A stretch of DNA of 27,002 nucleotides from Bacteroidales bacterium (GTDB taxonomy: Bacteria; Bacteroidota; Bacteroidia; Bacteroidales; Muribaculaceae): positions 1-27,002 of the forward strand of contig SFER01000003.1 in NCBI GenBank assembly GCA_004557195.1. Reading direction: 5' to 3'. The translations under genes and the position numbers were made by a program. The stretch's first letter is position 1; every line of letters begins with the position of its first letter. Below the pieces are notes generated by a model, which was not told the origin of the DNA, ran no database searches, and saw only the letters and a program-made list of their open reading frames with translations. Positions 6,772 through 14,311 of this stretch are shown in pieces.

Positions 6772-7737
6772 ATGCGCTATATCTACTTCATCGCAGCCAT
6801 TATGGCACTCGCGTCCTGCTCCTTCTCGGCAGGCAGAGCGGCATCTGCCGCTTCCGAAACCGCCGTCGAGGTAAAAGCCTCGTTTAATGGCGATTCGGCA
6901 TATTCCCTTGTGAAAAAGCAGGTGGAAATGGGACCGCGTGTCCCCGGAACGGCAGCCCACGCCGCTTGTGCCGAGTTTCTAACGGCATTTCTCGGGCAGT
7001 ATTGCGACACCGCCTTCGTGCAGCGAGGCAGAGTAACCACCTGGGACAACACTCCTCTCGATATCTCCAATATTATAGGTGTAATCAACCCTGCCGCCGA
7101 GCGACGTATCCTCCTTCTCGCCCATTGGGACTGCCGTCCGTGGGCAGACCATGACCCGGTGCCCGGCAAGCGCCGCAATCCGGTGCCCGGTGCCAACGAT
7201 GGCGCCAGCGGCGTGGCAGTGCTCTTGCAGCTTGCGCGCGAATTTAGCGCCGACAAGCCCGCAATCGGGGTGGATATCCTCCTTGTTGATGCTGAAGACT
7301 GGGGAAACCCCGGAGGCGACGACGACTCTTGGGCTCTCGGCACCCAGTTCTGGACCGCATCGCCGCATCGAAGTGTGTCGGAATACCAATACGCTATCCT
7401 CCTCGACATGGTTGGCACTCACAATGCCCGCTTCAAGAAAGACTATTATTCGATGGCATACGCCCCCGATGTGATGAATTTCGTGTGGCAGACAGCCCGA
7501 GAGAACGGTTTGGGCGATTTTTTTGTCAATGAAGACGGCTTTGGGATAACCGACGACCATCTCTACATCAATCGTGCCGGAATCAAGTGTATCGACATCA
7601 TCGACCAGAACAATTCAGGCACGGGCACCGGATTTTTCCCGCAGTGGCACACCACCGCCGACGATATGGGGGTGATTTCCGCCGCCACCCTCCGAGCCGT
7701 AGGCACCTGCCTCAAAGCCCTAATCGGCAAATACTAA
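6772..7737 (+). CDS. Glutaminyl-peptide cyclotransferase, M28-type lipoprotein
   Basis: This is an M28-fold zinc protein of the glutaminyl cyclase type, which turns N-terminal Gln of exported proteins into pyroglutamate. With the ATG at 6772 (321 residues) the N-terminus MRYIYFIAAIMALASC is a compact lipoprotein signal with Cys16 as lipid-anchor site. A TTG at 6748 is in frame but would put eight extra residues before it. Visible active-site landmarks are AHWDCRPW (117-124), ANDGASG (141-147, D143 likely zinc ligand), DAEDWG (173-178, E175 and D176 matching the Glu-Glu pair of animal enzymes), LLDMVG (210-215), TDDH (260-263) and QWHTTADD (291-298, H293 likely zinc ligand). The TDDH and FPQWHT motifs favour cyclase over a plain aminopeptidase. 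It lies 65 nt after porZ, likely in the same transcript. The mature enzyme should act in the periplasm, membrane-anchored. Confidence 0.82.
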   Translation: MRYIYFIAAIMALASCSFSAGRAASAASETAVEVKASFNGDSAYSLVKKQVEMGPRVPGTAAHAACAEFLTAFLGQYCDTAFVQRGRVTTWDNTPLDISNIIGVINPAAERRILLLAHWDCRPWADHDPVPGKRRNPVPGANDGASGVAVLLQLAREFSADKPAIGVDILLVDAEDWGNPGGDDDSWALGTQFWTASPHRSVSEYQYAILLDMVGTHNARFKKDYYSMAYAPDVMNFVWQTARENGLGDFFVNEDGFGITDDHLYINRAGIKCIDIIDQNNSGTGTGFFPQWHTTADDMGVISAATLRAVGTCLKALIGKY

Positions 7738-7823
7738 CACCCCTAAGCCCCCACCGGGCACAATTAATTTGAGGTTTTTTGGAAAAAAGTGGAGTTTTTT
7801 TTCGTCATTCCAAAAAATGTGAC

Positions 7824-7831
7824 TAAATTTG
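7824..7831 (+). promoter_or_regulatory. tRNA-Ser promoter -7 box (TAAATTTG)
   Basis: TAAATTTG matches TAnnTTTG and ends 10 nt before the mature tRNA 5' end. At 19 nt upstream the sequence is TTCG (7801-7804), three of four bases of the TTTG -33 element. Confidence 0.55.
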
Positions 7832-7841
7832 CACCCGACTT

Positions 7842-7931
7842 GGAAAGATGCCGGAGTGGTCGATCGGGACGGTCTCGAAAACCGTTGTACGGTTATCCGT
7901 ACCGAGGGTTCGAATCCCTCTCTTTCCGCCA
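7842..7931 (+). tRNA. tRNA-Ser (anticodon CGA)
   Basis: The acceptor stem GGAAAGA (7842-7848) pairs with TCTTTCC (7921-7927), followed by discriminator G and an encoded CCA (7929-7931). The anticodon loop CTCGAAA lies between ACGGT and ACCGT, giving anticodon CGA, which reads the UCG serine codon. The long variable arm (GTACGG with CCGTAC) is the class II hallmark of serine tRNAs, and the T arm carries GGTTCGAATCC. Total length is 90 nt, normal for tRNA-Ser. It appears to be a single-gene unit with its own promoter and terminator. Confidence 0.97.
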
Positions 7932-7932
7932 T

Positions 7933-7970
7933 AGCGTAATGAGTTGTAATCAACGAGTTACGCTTTTTTT
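7933..7970 (+). terminator. Rho-independent terminator of tRNA-Ser
   Basis: AGCGTAA (7933-7939) pairs with TTACGCT (7958-7964), with an inner GTTG/CAAC pairing (7943-7946 with 7951-7954), followed by seven T (7964-7970). It ends only 6 nt before the ATG of the following MFS gene, so it also occupies that gene's leader. Confidence 0.85.
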
Positions 7971-7976
7971 AGTATT

Positions 7977-9197
7977 ATGGAATTTAGAAAGATTGGAAGC
8001 AGGATAGCCGGCACGCCCGGCGCGGTCGGCAACGGGTTGGCGCTTTCTATCCTGGTGATTATAGGCATGTCGCACTTCCTCAACGACATGATTCAGTCGG
8101 TTGTGCCTGCCATTTATCCGATTTTGAAGGAGAAATATCAGTTTTCGTTCTCCCAAATCGGACTCATCACGCTTGTGTTTCAGATGACATCATCGCTGTT
8201 GCAGCCGGTAACCGGTTTTTATGCCGACAAGCATCCGCGCCCCTATTCCCTCTCGGCAGGGATGTGTTTCACTCTTGCGGGATTGCTGATTCTTGCCTTT
8301 GCCGGCAATTTTGCGCTCATTCTGCTCTCGGTGGGGGTGATAGGCTTCGGTTCGTCGATATTCCACCCCGAGGCGTCGCGAGTAGCTCAAATGGCGTCTG
8401 GCGGGCGAAAGAGTTTTGCCCAATCGATATTCCAGGTGGGAGGCAATGGAGGTTCGGCTGTAGGTCCACTGCTTGCAGCCGCCGTGGTGTTGCCTCTGGG
8501 GCAAAGCGCCATAGCCTGGTTTGCCTTGGCTGCAGTGTTGGCATCGTGCATAATGTTGCGAGTAGGAGCGTGGTATAAGGCAAAAATTGCCTATATTGCC
8601 GAGCATCCGGCAGCGAGAGTTGCACCGCCACCGGGATTGTCACGCCGACGCATCATGGTGAGCATGGGCATTCTTGTGCTACTCATATTCTCGAAATATT
8701 TCTACACCGCTTGCATCACGAGTTATTTCACATTCTTCCTAATCGACAAATTTGGCGTGTCGGTGCAGGTGTCGCAGCTCTGCCTCTTTGCATTTCTGGC
8801 TGCATTTGCCATCGGCACCGTTGTTGGAGGCTTGTGTGGCGACCGCTGGGGGCGTAAATATGTCATTTGGTTTTCGATTCTCGGAGCGGCGCCATTCTCG
8901 CTGGCGATGCCTCACTTGGGGCTTGTCGCAACGGTGGTTTGTGCATTTTTTGCGGGTCTGATTATCGCCTCGGCATTCTCCTCTATTGTGGTGTATGCCA
9001 CCGACTTAATGCCCGACAAGGTGGGGCTTGTAGCCGGGGTGTTTTTCGGGCTGATGTTCGGGCTTGGAGGCATCGGTTCGGCGTTCTTCGGATGGCTTGC
9101 CGACCACACAAGCATCGGTTTTATTTTCGAGGTGAGCGCATGGCTTCCGTTGCTCGGCATCATCGCCGCCTTTTTGCCCGACACGAGGCGGAAATAA
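7977..9197 (+). CDS. MFS transporter, fosmidomycin resistance (Fsr) family
   Basis: This is a 406-residue inner-membrane protein with about twelve hydrophobic segments, an MFS drug exporter. Family landmarks include MSHFLNDMIQSVVPAIYPIL (31-50), SIFHPEASRVA (127-137), and the Gly-rich GGNGGSAVGPLL (155-166). The MFS loop motif GDRWGRKYV lies at 288-296. These resemble the Fsr group, whose E. coli member exports fosmidomycin; the physiological substrate here is unknown. The ATG at 7977 is the only good start that keeps the first membrane helix whole, but it lies 6 nt after the T-run of the tRNA-Ser terminator and no separate -7 box is seen. Expression may rely on terminator read-through or on an atypical promoter. 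It ends 238 nt before rsmH and is probably not part of the dcw operon. Confidence 0.88.
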   Translation: MEFRKIGSRIAGTPGAVGNGLALSILVIIGMSHFLNDMIQSVVPAIYPILKEKYQFSFSQIGLITLVFQMTSSLLQPVTGFYADKHPRPYSLSAGMCFTLAGLLILAFAGNFALILLSVGVIGFGSSIFHPEASRVAQMASGGRKSFAQSIFQVGGNGGSAVGPLLAAAVVLPLGQSAIAWFALAAVLASCIMLRVGAWYKAKIAYIAEHPAARVAPPPGLSRRRIMVSMGILVLLIFSKYFYTACITSYFTFFLIDKFGVSVQVSQLCLFAFLAAFAIGTVVGGLCGDRWGRKYVIWFSILGAAPFSLAMPHLGLVATVVCAFFAGLIIASAFSSIVVYATDLMPDKVGLVAGVFFGLMFGLGGIGSAFFGWLADHTSIGFIFEVSAWLPLLGIIAAFLPDTRRK

Positions 9198-9243
9198 GGG
9201 GGTGAGTTTGTTTTTGTAAATTTTTGATGTTGTGGCAGATATC

Positions 9244-9293
9244 CCCTCAGAACGCCTTGTGAGGGCTGTTAATAACTTTTTGTGTTAAAAAGT
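9244..9293 (+). terminator. Possible terminator hairpins after the MFS gene
   Basis: CCCTCA (9244-9249) pairs with TGAGGG (9260-9265), 46 nt after the MFS stop. A second AT-rich stem, ACTTTTT (9275-9281) with AAAAAGT (9287-9293), follows. Neither is a textbook terminator, but together they mark the end of the MFS unit before the dcw promoter. Confidence 0.35.
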
Positions 9294-9313
9294 GAAAAAT
9301 TCTTCGGTTTGTG

Positions 9314-9344
9314 TTTGTAAATTCATTTGTAATATCTAACTTTA
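9314..9344 (+). promoter_or_regulatory. Candidate dcw operon promoter
   Basis: TTTG at 9314-9317 is followed by exactly 19 nt and then TAACTTTA at 9337-9344, seven of eight bases of the Bacteroidota -7 consensus. Transcription would begin near 9351, giving a leader of about 85 nt before rsmH. It is the only good promoter candidate I saw ahead of the long cell-division array. Confidence 0.5.
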
Positions 9345-9435
9345 CTGCAAATTAGAACGCAGTATTACTCAGAACGGCTTCACTAATTAAATAGTTGAAT
9401 TTAAGGTATTAAGCAAATTAAATATTGTATCGATT

Positions 9436-10347
9436 ATGATGGAACTGGCATATCACATTCCGGCACTGCTCAACGAAACTGTAGAGGGATTGGAAATCCT
9501 TCCCGACGGCGTGTATGCCGACCTTACTTTTGGCGGTGGCGGGCACTCTCGAGCCATTTTGAGCCATCTCTCAGACAACGGAAAGCTCTATGGTTTCGAT
9601 CAGGATATCGATGCCTATGCCAATCGAATCGACGACAAGCGATTTACATTTGTATATTCCAACTTTCGATACCTCTCCAACTTCATGCGCTATTACGGCG
9701 AGGAGCAAATCGACGGCATCGTAGCCGACCTCGGCGTGTCGTTCCACCACTTCGATGATGAGAAACGCGGATTCTCGTTCCGTTTCGAGGAGGGGGAATT
9801 AGACATGCGCATGAATCGAAATAGCAGCCTCACCGCCCGCGATATCCTCAACACCTACACCGAGGAGCGCCTTGCCGACATATTCTTCCTATTTGGCGAG
9901 ATGAAAAATTCGCGCCGTGTGGCTTCCGAGATTGTCAAGGCTCGCGCTTCACGCTCCTTTGCCACTACCGACGACTTTCTCAAAGTGGTGTCGAAATTCA
10001 TAAAGCCCACCCAGGAGAAAAAAGAGCTTGCGCAACTGTTTCAGGCTCTCCGCATCGAGGTGAACAACGAAATCGATGTGCTCAAGTCGATGCTCTCGCA
10101 GTCGCTCAAAGTGCTCAAGCCGGGTGGCAGAATTGCGGTGCTCACCTATCATTCGCTCGAAGACCGCATTGTGAAGAATTATTTCAAGACCGGCAACATC
10201 TCGGGCAAAGTGGAGAAAGATTTCTTCGGGCGCATCGACACCCCTTTCCGCCTCGTCAACAACAAGGTGATTGTGCCGAGCGACGAAGAAATAGAGCGAA
10301 ATCCGCGTTCGCGTAGTGCTAAATTGCGTATTGCCGAAAAATTATAA
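9436..10347 (+). CDS. rsmH: 16S rRNA (cytosine1402-N4)-methyltransferase RsmH (MraW)
   Basis: RsmH uses S-adenosylmethionine to methylate N4 of C1402 in the decoding centre of 16S rRNA. The 303-residue product is of standard length. Visible landmarks are the SAM-binding DLTFGGGGHS (29-38), DGIVADLGVSFHHFDD followed by ELDMRMN, ALRIEVNNEIDVL, LTYHSLEDRIVK, and NPRSRSAKLRIAEK at the C-terminus. Two adjacent ATGs (9436 and 9439) are possible starts. It is the first gene of the dcw cluster; mraZ, which often precedes it in bacteria, is not present in the 238 nt upstream. The next gene starts 16 nt after its stop. Confidence 0.97.
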   Translation: MMELAYHIPALLNETVEGLEILPDGVYADLTFGGGGHSRAILSHLSDNGKLYGFDQDIDAYANRIDDKRFTFVYSNFRYLSNFMRYYGEEQIDGIVADLGVSFHHFDDEKRGFSFRFEEGELDMRMNRNSSLTARDILNTYTEERLADIFFLFGEMKNSRRVASEIVKARASRSFATTDDFLKVVSKFIKPTQEKKELAQLFQALRIEVNNEIDVLKSMLSQSLKVLKPGGRIAVLTYHSLEDRIVKNYFKTGNISGKVEKDFFGRIDTPFRLVNNKVIVPSDEEIERNPRSRSAKLRIAEKL

Positions 10348-10363
10348 CAAGACACTTCAGAGA

Positions 10364-10699
10364 ATGGCAACTAAAAAGGGAACAAATAAGAAAAACGGAA
10401 TATTCTCCCGAATCTATCAAGGTAGAATCTTGCCCTACACCTTCTTCACAAAATATGGTGTGTTGGTGGCGGGAATCATTGTGTTTTGCATTGTAATCAC
10501 CGCCAGCAAGTTTCACACCATGATTCAGAAGAGCAAAATCATCTCGTTGAAAACCGAATTAAACTATTGCAAGTCGGAATTGGTTAAAGCGACAGGCGAA
10601 TACAACTCCAAGATTCGCGAGAAATTTATGCTTGAGAAAGTCGATACCCTCCATCTCGGGCTCGAAATGCCCGAAAAGCCACCCTATGTCCTCAAATAA
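10364..10699 (+). CDS. ftsL: FtsL-like cell division protein
   Basis: This 111-residue bitopic membrane protein sits at the ftsL position between rsmH and ftsI. It has a basic cytoplasmic N-terminus, one membrane helix at about 31-48 (YGVLVAGIIVFCIVITA), and a periplasmic heptad-like stretch at about 52-90 able to form a coiled coil. FtsL acts with FtsQ and FtsB-type partners to activate the FtsW-FtsI synthase. Sequence similarity to proteobacterial FtsL is low, so the name rests on position, size and topology. The ATG at 10364 is preferred to one at 10316, which overlaps the end of rsmH and adds an implausible leader peptide. Confidence 0.8.
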   Translation: MATKKGTNKKNGIFSRIYQGRILPYTFFTKYGVLVAGIIVFCIVITASKFHTMIQKSKIISLKTELNYCKSELVKATGEYNSKIREKFMLEKVDTLHLGLEMPEKPPYVLK

Positions 10700-10717
10700 C
10701 ATCAAGTAGCCGCGATT

Positions 10718-12829
10718 ATGAAGAAAGAGAGTAAAACGAGAATTATGGCGCGCTATGCGTTTATCGTTGGATGTACGCTTGTTATTGTAATAGCCTGTAT
10801 TTACAAGTTGACCGTCACCGTGTTTGTCGAGGGTTCGGAATGGAACAAACGTGCCGAAGAGGAATTGAGCGTGGTGCGAAAGATACAGCCCGAGCGGGGC
10901 GCAATCGTTGCCGACGACGGCTCGGTTCTTGCCGACAACATCCTCACTTATCGACTTTCTATCGACTGGAATGCCGAAAATTTCGGCGAACGACACTATC
11001 GCGCCAATTACCGTGCCTTGTGCGACAGCCTCAACAAGATGTTTCCCGAAAAAGGGATAGATTGGTGGCTCAAGCGCATGAATATCGACAGACATATCAA
11101 CCTCACCGATTCGGCAGGCAATCGCATGCGTGCCAAGGTTACTATGATTGCCGAAAAACTCGACTCGGTGCAATGCGCCAGAATCAAGCAATTCCCGTTC
11201 TTCAAGTTGGCATACCTTCCCACGAAGGCCGACCGCGTGGTAACCGGATTGGTGCGCGACCAGATGGTGATTCGCATTAACCCTTATGGTCAACTCGCGC
11301 GTCGAAGCATCGGATTTGTCAAAGACTCAATTATCGACCATAGTAGCGAATGGCATGGAACATCGGGGCTTGAGAAATCGCTCGACTCTTTCCTTTATGG
11401 CGTTCCCGGCGAGGCTCATAAAACACAGATTACCAATAGAATGGTGAACTGGAGCACAAAAAAGGCCGTTAATGGTTATGATGTATATACGACCATTAAT
11501 GTGCAGATGCAGGAAATTCTCGCCAACGAACTCGAGGCTATGTGTCAAAAGTGTAATGCCGCTTGGGGCACCGCCGTGCTCATGGAGGTGAAAACCGGCG
11601 ATATCAAGGCGATTTCAAATCTCGGCAGATTGCCCGGTAGCACCGACCAATATTACGAGGATATAAATCGCGCCGTTCGCGGAAACGAACTCGGCTCGGT
11701 GCTCAAGGTGTTGTCGATGCTGCTTGCGCTCGAAAACAATAAAGTCTCTTTCAATGAGTCGGTCCCCACAGGCGCGTCGTTTGTCAGCGGGGCTGTGAGA
11801 CTGAGAGACGAGCACTATGTTATGGCAAGCAAAACACCTTCGCTCATCATCAGCACTTCGTCTAACATTGGAATCGGAACGTTGCTTCTCCGCTGTTTCG
11901 AGAAAAATCCTCAAGGCTATATTGACGACTTGAAAAACCGCGGATTCCTCGACTCAATCGGCTCCGGAATCGCCGGCGAGGAGAAGCCTCATATCGTTTT
12001 CAAAGGGAAACTTTCGGAAGACCGCGTGTCCCTATCCCGAATGAGTTACGGATACTCGATGCACATCCCGCCCTTGAGTGTGCTCGCTGTGTATAACGCC
12101 ATTGCCAACGATGGCAAGTATGTGCGCCCGCGCTTGGTGAAGGCTTTGGGACACGACGGCGTGCTCGACACCGTGTTTGATGTGTCATATATCCGTCCAC
12201 AGATATGCTCTCCACAAAATGCCGCCTATTTGCGCGAGATGATGCATGGCGTGGTGTGGAACAACGGAACCGGACGCTCGCTCAAAAGCGACATTGTGGA
12301 AATAGCAGGCAAAACAGGTACTTGTTACATGCTCGTAGGCGGTAATTATGATTATAGTAAAAAAAGAACCACTTTCTGCGGTTTCTTCCCTTATAACAAT
12401 CCGAAATATTCATGCATTGTGGTGCTTGAGAATGGCAATCTCGGCGCTGCCGGTGGCAGTGGAAGGGTGCTTCTCAATGTCGCGGAGAAACTCTATGCTC
12501 GAGGATTGCTCGACAACACCTCCGATTTCACCGAGGGGAACCATCCCGAGCGCGGGGTGATGTTTGCCTCGCTCGACAAAGACGCCTCGACGCTCAAGAC
12601 ACAATGGGGGCTTGGCAACCTTGCCGTGTATGCTACACCCAAGGAGGAGCCTGCCGGAACCACTCCGTCGGTGGTCGGGCTTGGGGTGCGCAGCGCTATC
12701 GCTCTGCTCGAAAGCAAGGGTTTCAATGTGAGGGTGCATGGCACAGGTCATGTTGTAAAGCAGGAGCCTGCTGCCGGAACGCCGATTGAGAAAGATGGTG
12801 AATGTGTTACCTTATATTTGAAAATTTAA
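10718..12829 (+). CDS. ftsI: Class B penicillin-binding protein, FtsI/PBP3-like, with PASTA domain
   Basis: This is the division-specific peptidoglycan transpeptidase working with FtsW. The 703-residue product has a short cytoplasmic N-terminus, a membrane helix at about 11-29, a pedestal domain, and a penicillin-binding domain with all three active-site motifs: SVLK at 327-330 (Ser327 nucleophile), SSN at 381-383 and KTGT at 532-535. The last ~60 residues, from PSVVGLGVRSAIALLESKGF to the end, form one PASTA domain, a muropeptide- or beta-lactam-binding fold also found in Gram-positive division PBPs. It lies 18 nt after ftsL and 13 nt before murE, in the conserved dcw order. The FtsI role is inferred from synteny; the transpeptidase assignment is firm. 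Confidence 0.93.
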   Translation: MKKESKTRIMARYAFIVGCTLVIVIACIYKLTVTVFVEGSEWNKRAEEELSVVRKIQPERGAIVADDGSVLADNILTYRLSIDWNAENFGERHYRANYRALCDSLNKMFPEKGIDWWLKRMNIDRHINLTDSAGNRMRAKVTMIAEKLDSVQCARIKQFPFFKLAYLPTKADRVVTGLVRDQMVIRINPYGQLARRSIGFVKDSIIDHSSEWHGTSGLEKSLDSFLYGVPGEAHKTQITNRMVNWSTKKAVNGYDVYTTINVQMQEILANELEAMCQKCNAAWGTAVLMEVKTGDIKAISNLGRLPGSTDQYYEDINRAVRGNELGSVLKVLSMLLALENNKVSFNESVPTGASFVSGAVRLRDEHYVMASKTPSLIISTSSNIGIGTLLLRCFEKNPQGYIDDLKNRGFLDSIGSGIAGEEKPHIVFKGKLSEDRVSLSRMSYGYSMHIPPLSVLAVYNAIANDGKYVRPRLVKALGHDGVLDTVFDVSYIRPQICSPQNAAYLREMMHGVVWNNGTGRSLKSDIVEIAGKTGTCYMLVGGNYDYSKKRTTFCGFFPYNNPKYSCIVVLENGNLGAAGGSGRVLLNVAEKLYARGLLDNTSDFTEGNHPERGVMFASLDKDASTLKTQWGLGNLAVYATPKEEPAGTTPSVVGLGVRSAIALLESKGFNVRVHGTGHVVKQEPAAGTPIEKDGECVTLYLKI

Positions 12830-12842
12830 AATCGGAATTGCA

Positions 12843-14303
12843 ATGACTGTCGATTCGTTGATTAAAGACATAAATGTGATAAAGGTTGTGGGCGATAGCA
12901 GTGTCGCCATTACCGGCGTGCAGACCGACTCCCGTGCCGTTGAGCAAGGGAATCTGTTTGTGGCAGTGTGTGGAGTGAATGTCGATGCCCATCGCTTCAT
13001 CCCCGATGTGGTTGCGCGCGGCGCCGCCGCTGTGGTGTGCAGTACTCTCCCGGAGGAAATCAAGTCCGAGGTGTGCTACATCCTCGTAGCCGACACATCC
13101 TCGGCGCTCGGCTTTATCGCCTCGGCATGGTGGGGCTATCCAAGCAGGCACCTCACCCTTGTGGGTGTTACCGGCACAAATGGCAAGACGACAACCGCCA
13201 CGCTGCTTTATTCTCTCGTGAGACATCTTGGATATAAGGCGGGGTTGCTTTCCACAGTGTGCAACTATGTCGATGACCTCCCGGTCCCTGCCACACAAAC
13301 TACCCCCGACCCCTTGACTATCAACCGCCTCATGGCTCAAATGGTGGAGGCGGGTTGCAAATACGCGTTTATGGAGGTGAGTTCTCACGCTGCCGACCAG
13401 CGTCGCATCGACGGGCTGGAATTTGATGGCGCCCTGTTCACCAATCTCACACGCGACCACCTCGACTATCATAAAACCGTTGACAACTACCTCAAGGCTA
13501 AGAAACGCTTCTTCGATATTCTCCCGGCAAACGCATTCGCCCTTGTGAATATCGACGACAAGGCAGGCAGAGTGATGCTGCAGAACACACGCGCTTCGCG
13601 CCACACCTATTCCTTGCGCGAGATGAGCGATTTTCGCGGCAAAGTGATAGAGAGTCGGCTCGACGGCACACTTCTGGAGATAAACCGCAGCGAAATAGAG
13701 GTGCGCTTCACCGGTCTTTTCAATGCCTACAACCTTCTTGCCGTGTATGGCGCGGCAATTCTCATGGGGCTTCCCGAGGAGGATGTGAAGGTGAAAATGA
13801 GCCTTCTTGTGCCTGTAGCAGGGCGTTTCCAAACATTGCATTCCCCCAAAGGATACACTGCCATAGTCGATTATGCCCACACCCCCGACGCTCTTGTGAA
13901 TGTGCTCGACACCATCCGCAAGGTGATTGGCGATAAAGGGAAAATCATCACCGTGGTGGGTGCCGGTGGCAACCGCGACACCGGCAAGCGCCCTATCATG
14001 GCGCGTGAGGCGGCACTTCGCTCCGACAAGGTGATTCTCACAAGCGACAACCCCCGGTTTGAGAATCCCGAGGCGATTCTCGACGACATGTGGGCAGGAC
14101 TCGATAGCGACACCGCCCCTCGTTGTGTGCGCATCACCGACCGCCACTCCGCCATTGTTACCGCTACAATGCTTGCCACTCCCGGCGATGTAGTGCTCGT
14201 TGCCGGCAAAGGGCACGAAAACTATCAGGAAATCGAAGGTGTGAAGCACCATTTCGACGACCGCGAGCAACTCACAGAAATTTTTAAGAACGAATCTTTA
14301 TAA
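12843..14303 (+). CDS. murE: UDP-MurNAc-tripeptide ligase MurE, meso-diaminopimelate type
   Basis: This ATP-dependent cytoplasmic ligase adds the third residue to UDP-MurNAc-L-Ala-D-Glu. The 486-residue product has the UDP-binding N-terminal TDSRAVEQGNLFVAV (28-42), the P-loop TGTNGKTTT (110-118), and the central-domain stretch EVSSHAADQRRIDGL. The C-terminal motif DNPR at 402-405 is the known specificity signature for meso-diaminopimelate rather than lysine, so the peptidoglycan should be DAP-type. VVDYAHTPD-like (IVDYAHTPDAL) and GKGHENYQ motifs are also present. It starts 13 nt after ftsI and ends 8 nt before mraY. Confidence 0.97.
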   Translation: MTVDSLIKDINVIKVVGDSSVAITGVQTDSRAVEQGNLFVAVCGVNVDAHRFIPDVVARGAAAVVCSTLPEEIKSEVCYILVADTSSALGFIASAWWGYPSRHLTLVGVTGTNGKTTTATLLYSLVRHLGYKAGLLSTVCNYVDDLPVPATQTTPDPLTINRLMAQMVEAGCKYAFMEVSSHAADQRRIDGLEFDGALFTNLTRDHLDYHKTVDNYLKAKKRFFDILPANAFALVNIDDKAGRVMLQNTRASRHTYSLREMSDFRGKVIESRLDGTLLEINRSEIEVRFTGLFNAYNLLAVYGAAILMGLPEEDVKVKMSLLVPVAGRFQTLHSPKGYTAIVDYAHTPDALVNVLDTIRKVIGDKGKIITVVGAGGNRDTGKRPIMAREAALRSDKVILTSDNPRFENPEAILDDMWAGLDSDTAPRCVRITDRHSAIVTATMLATPGDVVLVAGKGHENYQEIEGVKHHFDDREQLTEIFKNESL

Positions 14304-14311
14304 AATCGCTT

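Noticed and set aside
9198..9435. A hidden mraZ or small gene before rsmH
   Set aside because: The interval is AT-rich with frequent stops in all frames and contains hairpins plus a promoter; no MraZ-like frame of the expected ~150 codons could fit.
10316..10363. Earlier ATG for the ftsL-like gene
   Set aside because: It overlaps the conserved C-terminus of rsmH and adds a leader unlike FtsL N-termini; the ATG at 10364 fits the operon spacing.
12807..14270. 487-codon open frame antisense to murE
   Set aside because: It covers almost exactly the murE gene on the other strand, and murE has all family motifs. The frame is a shadow.
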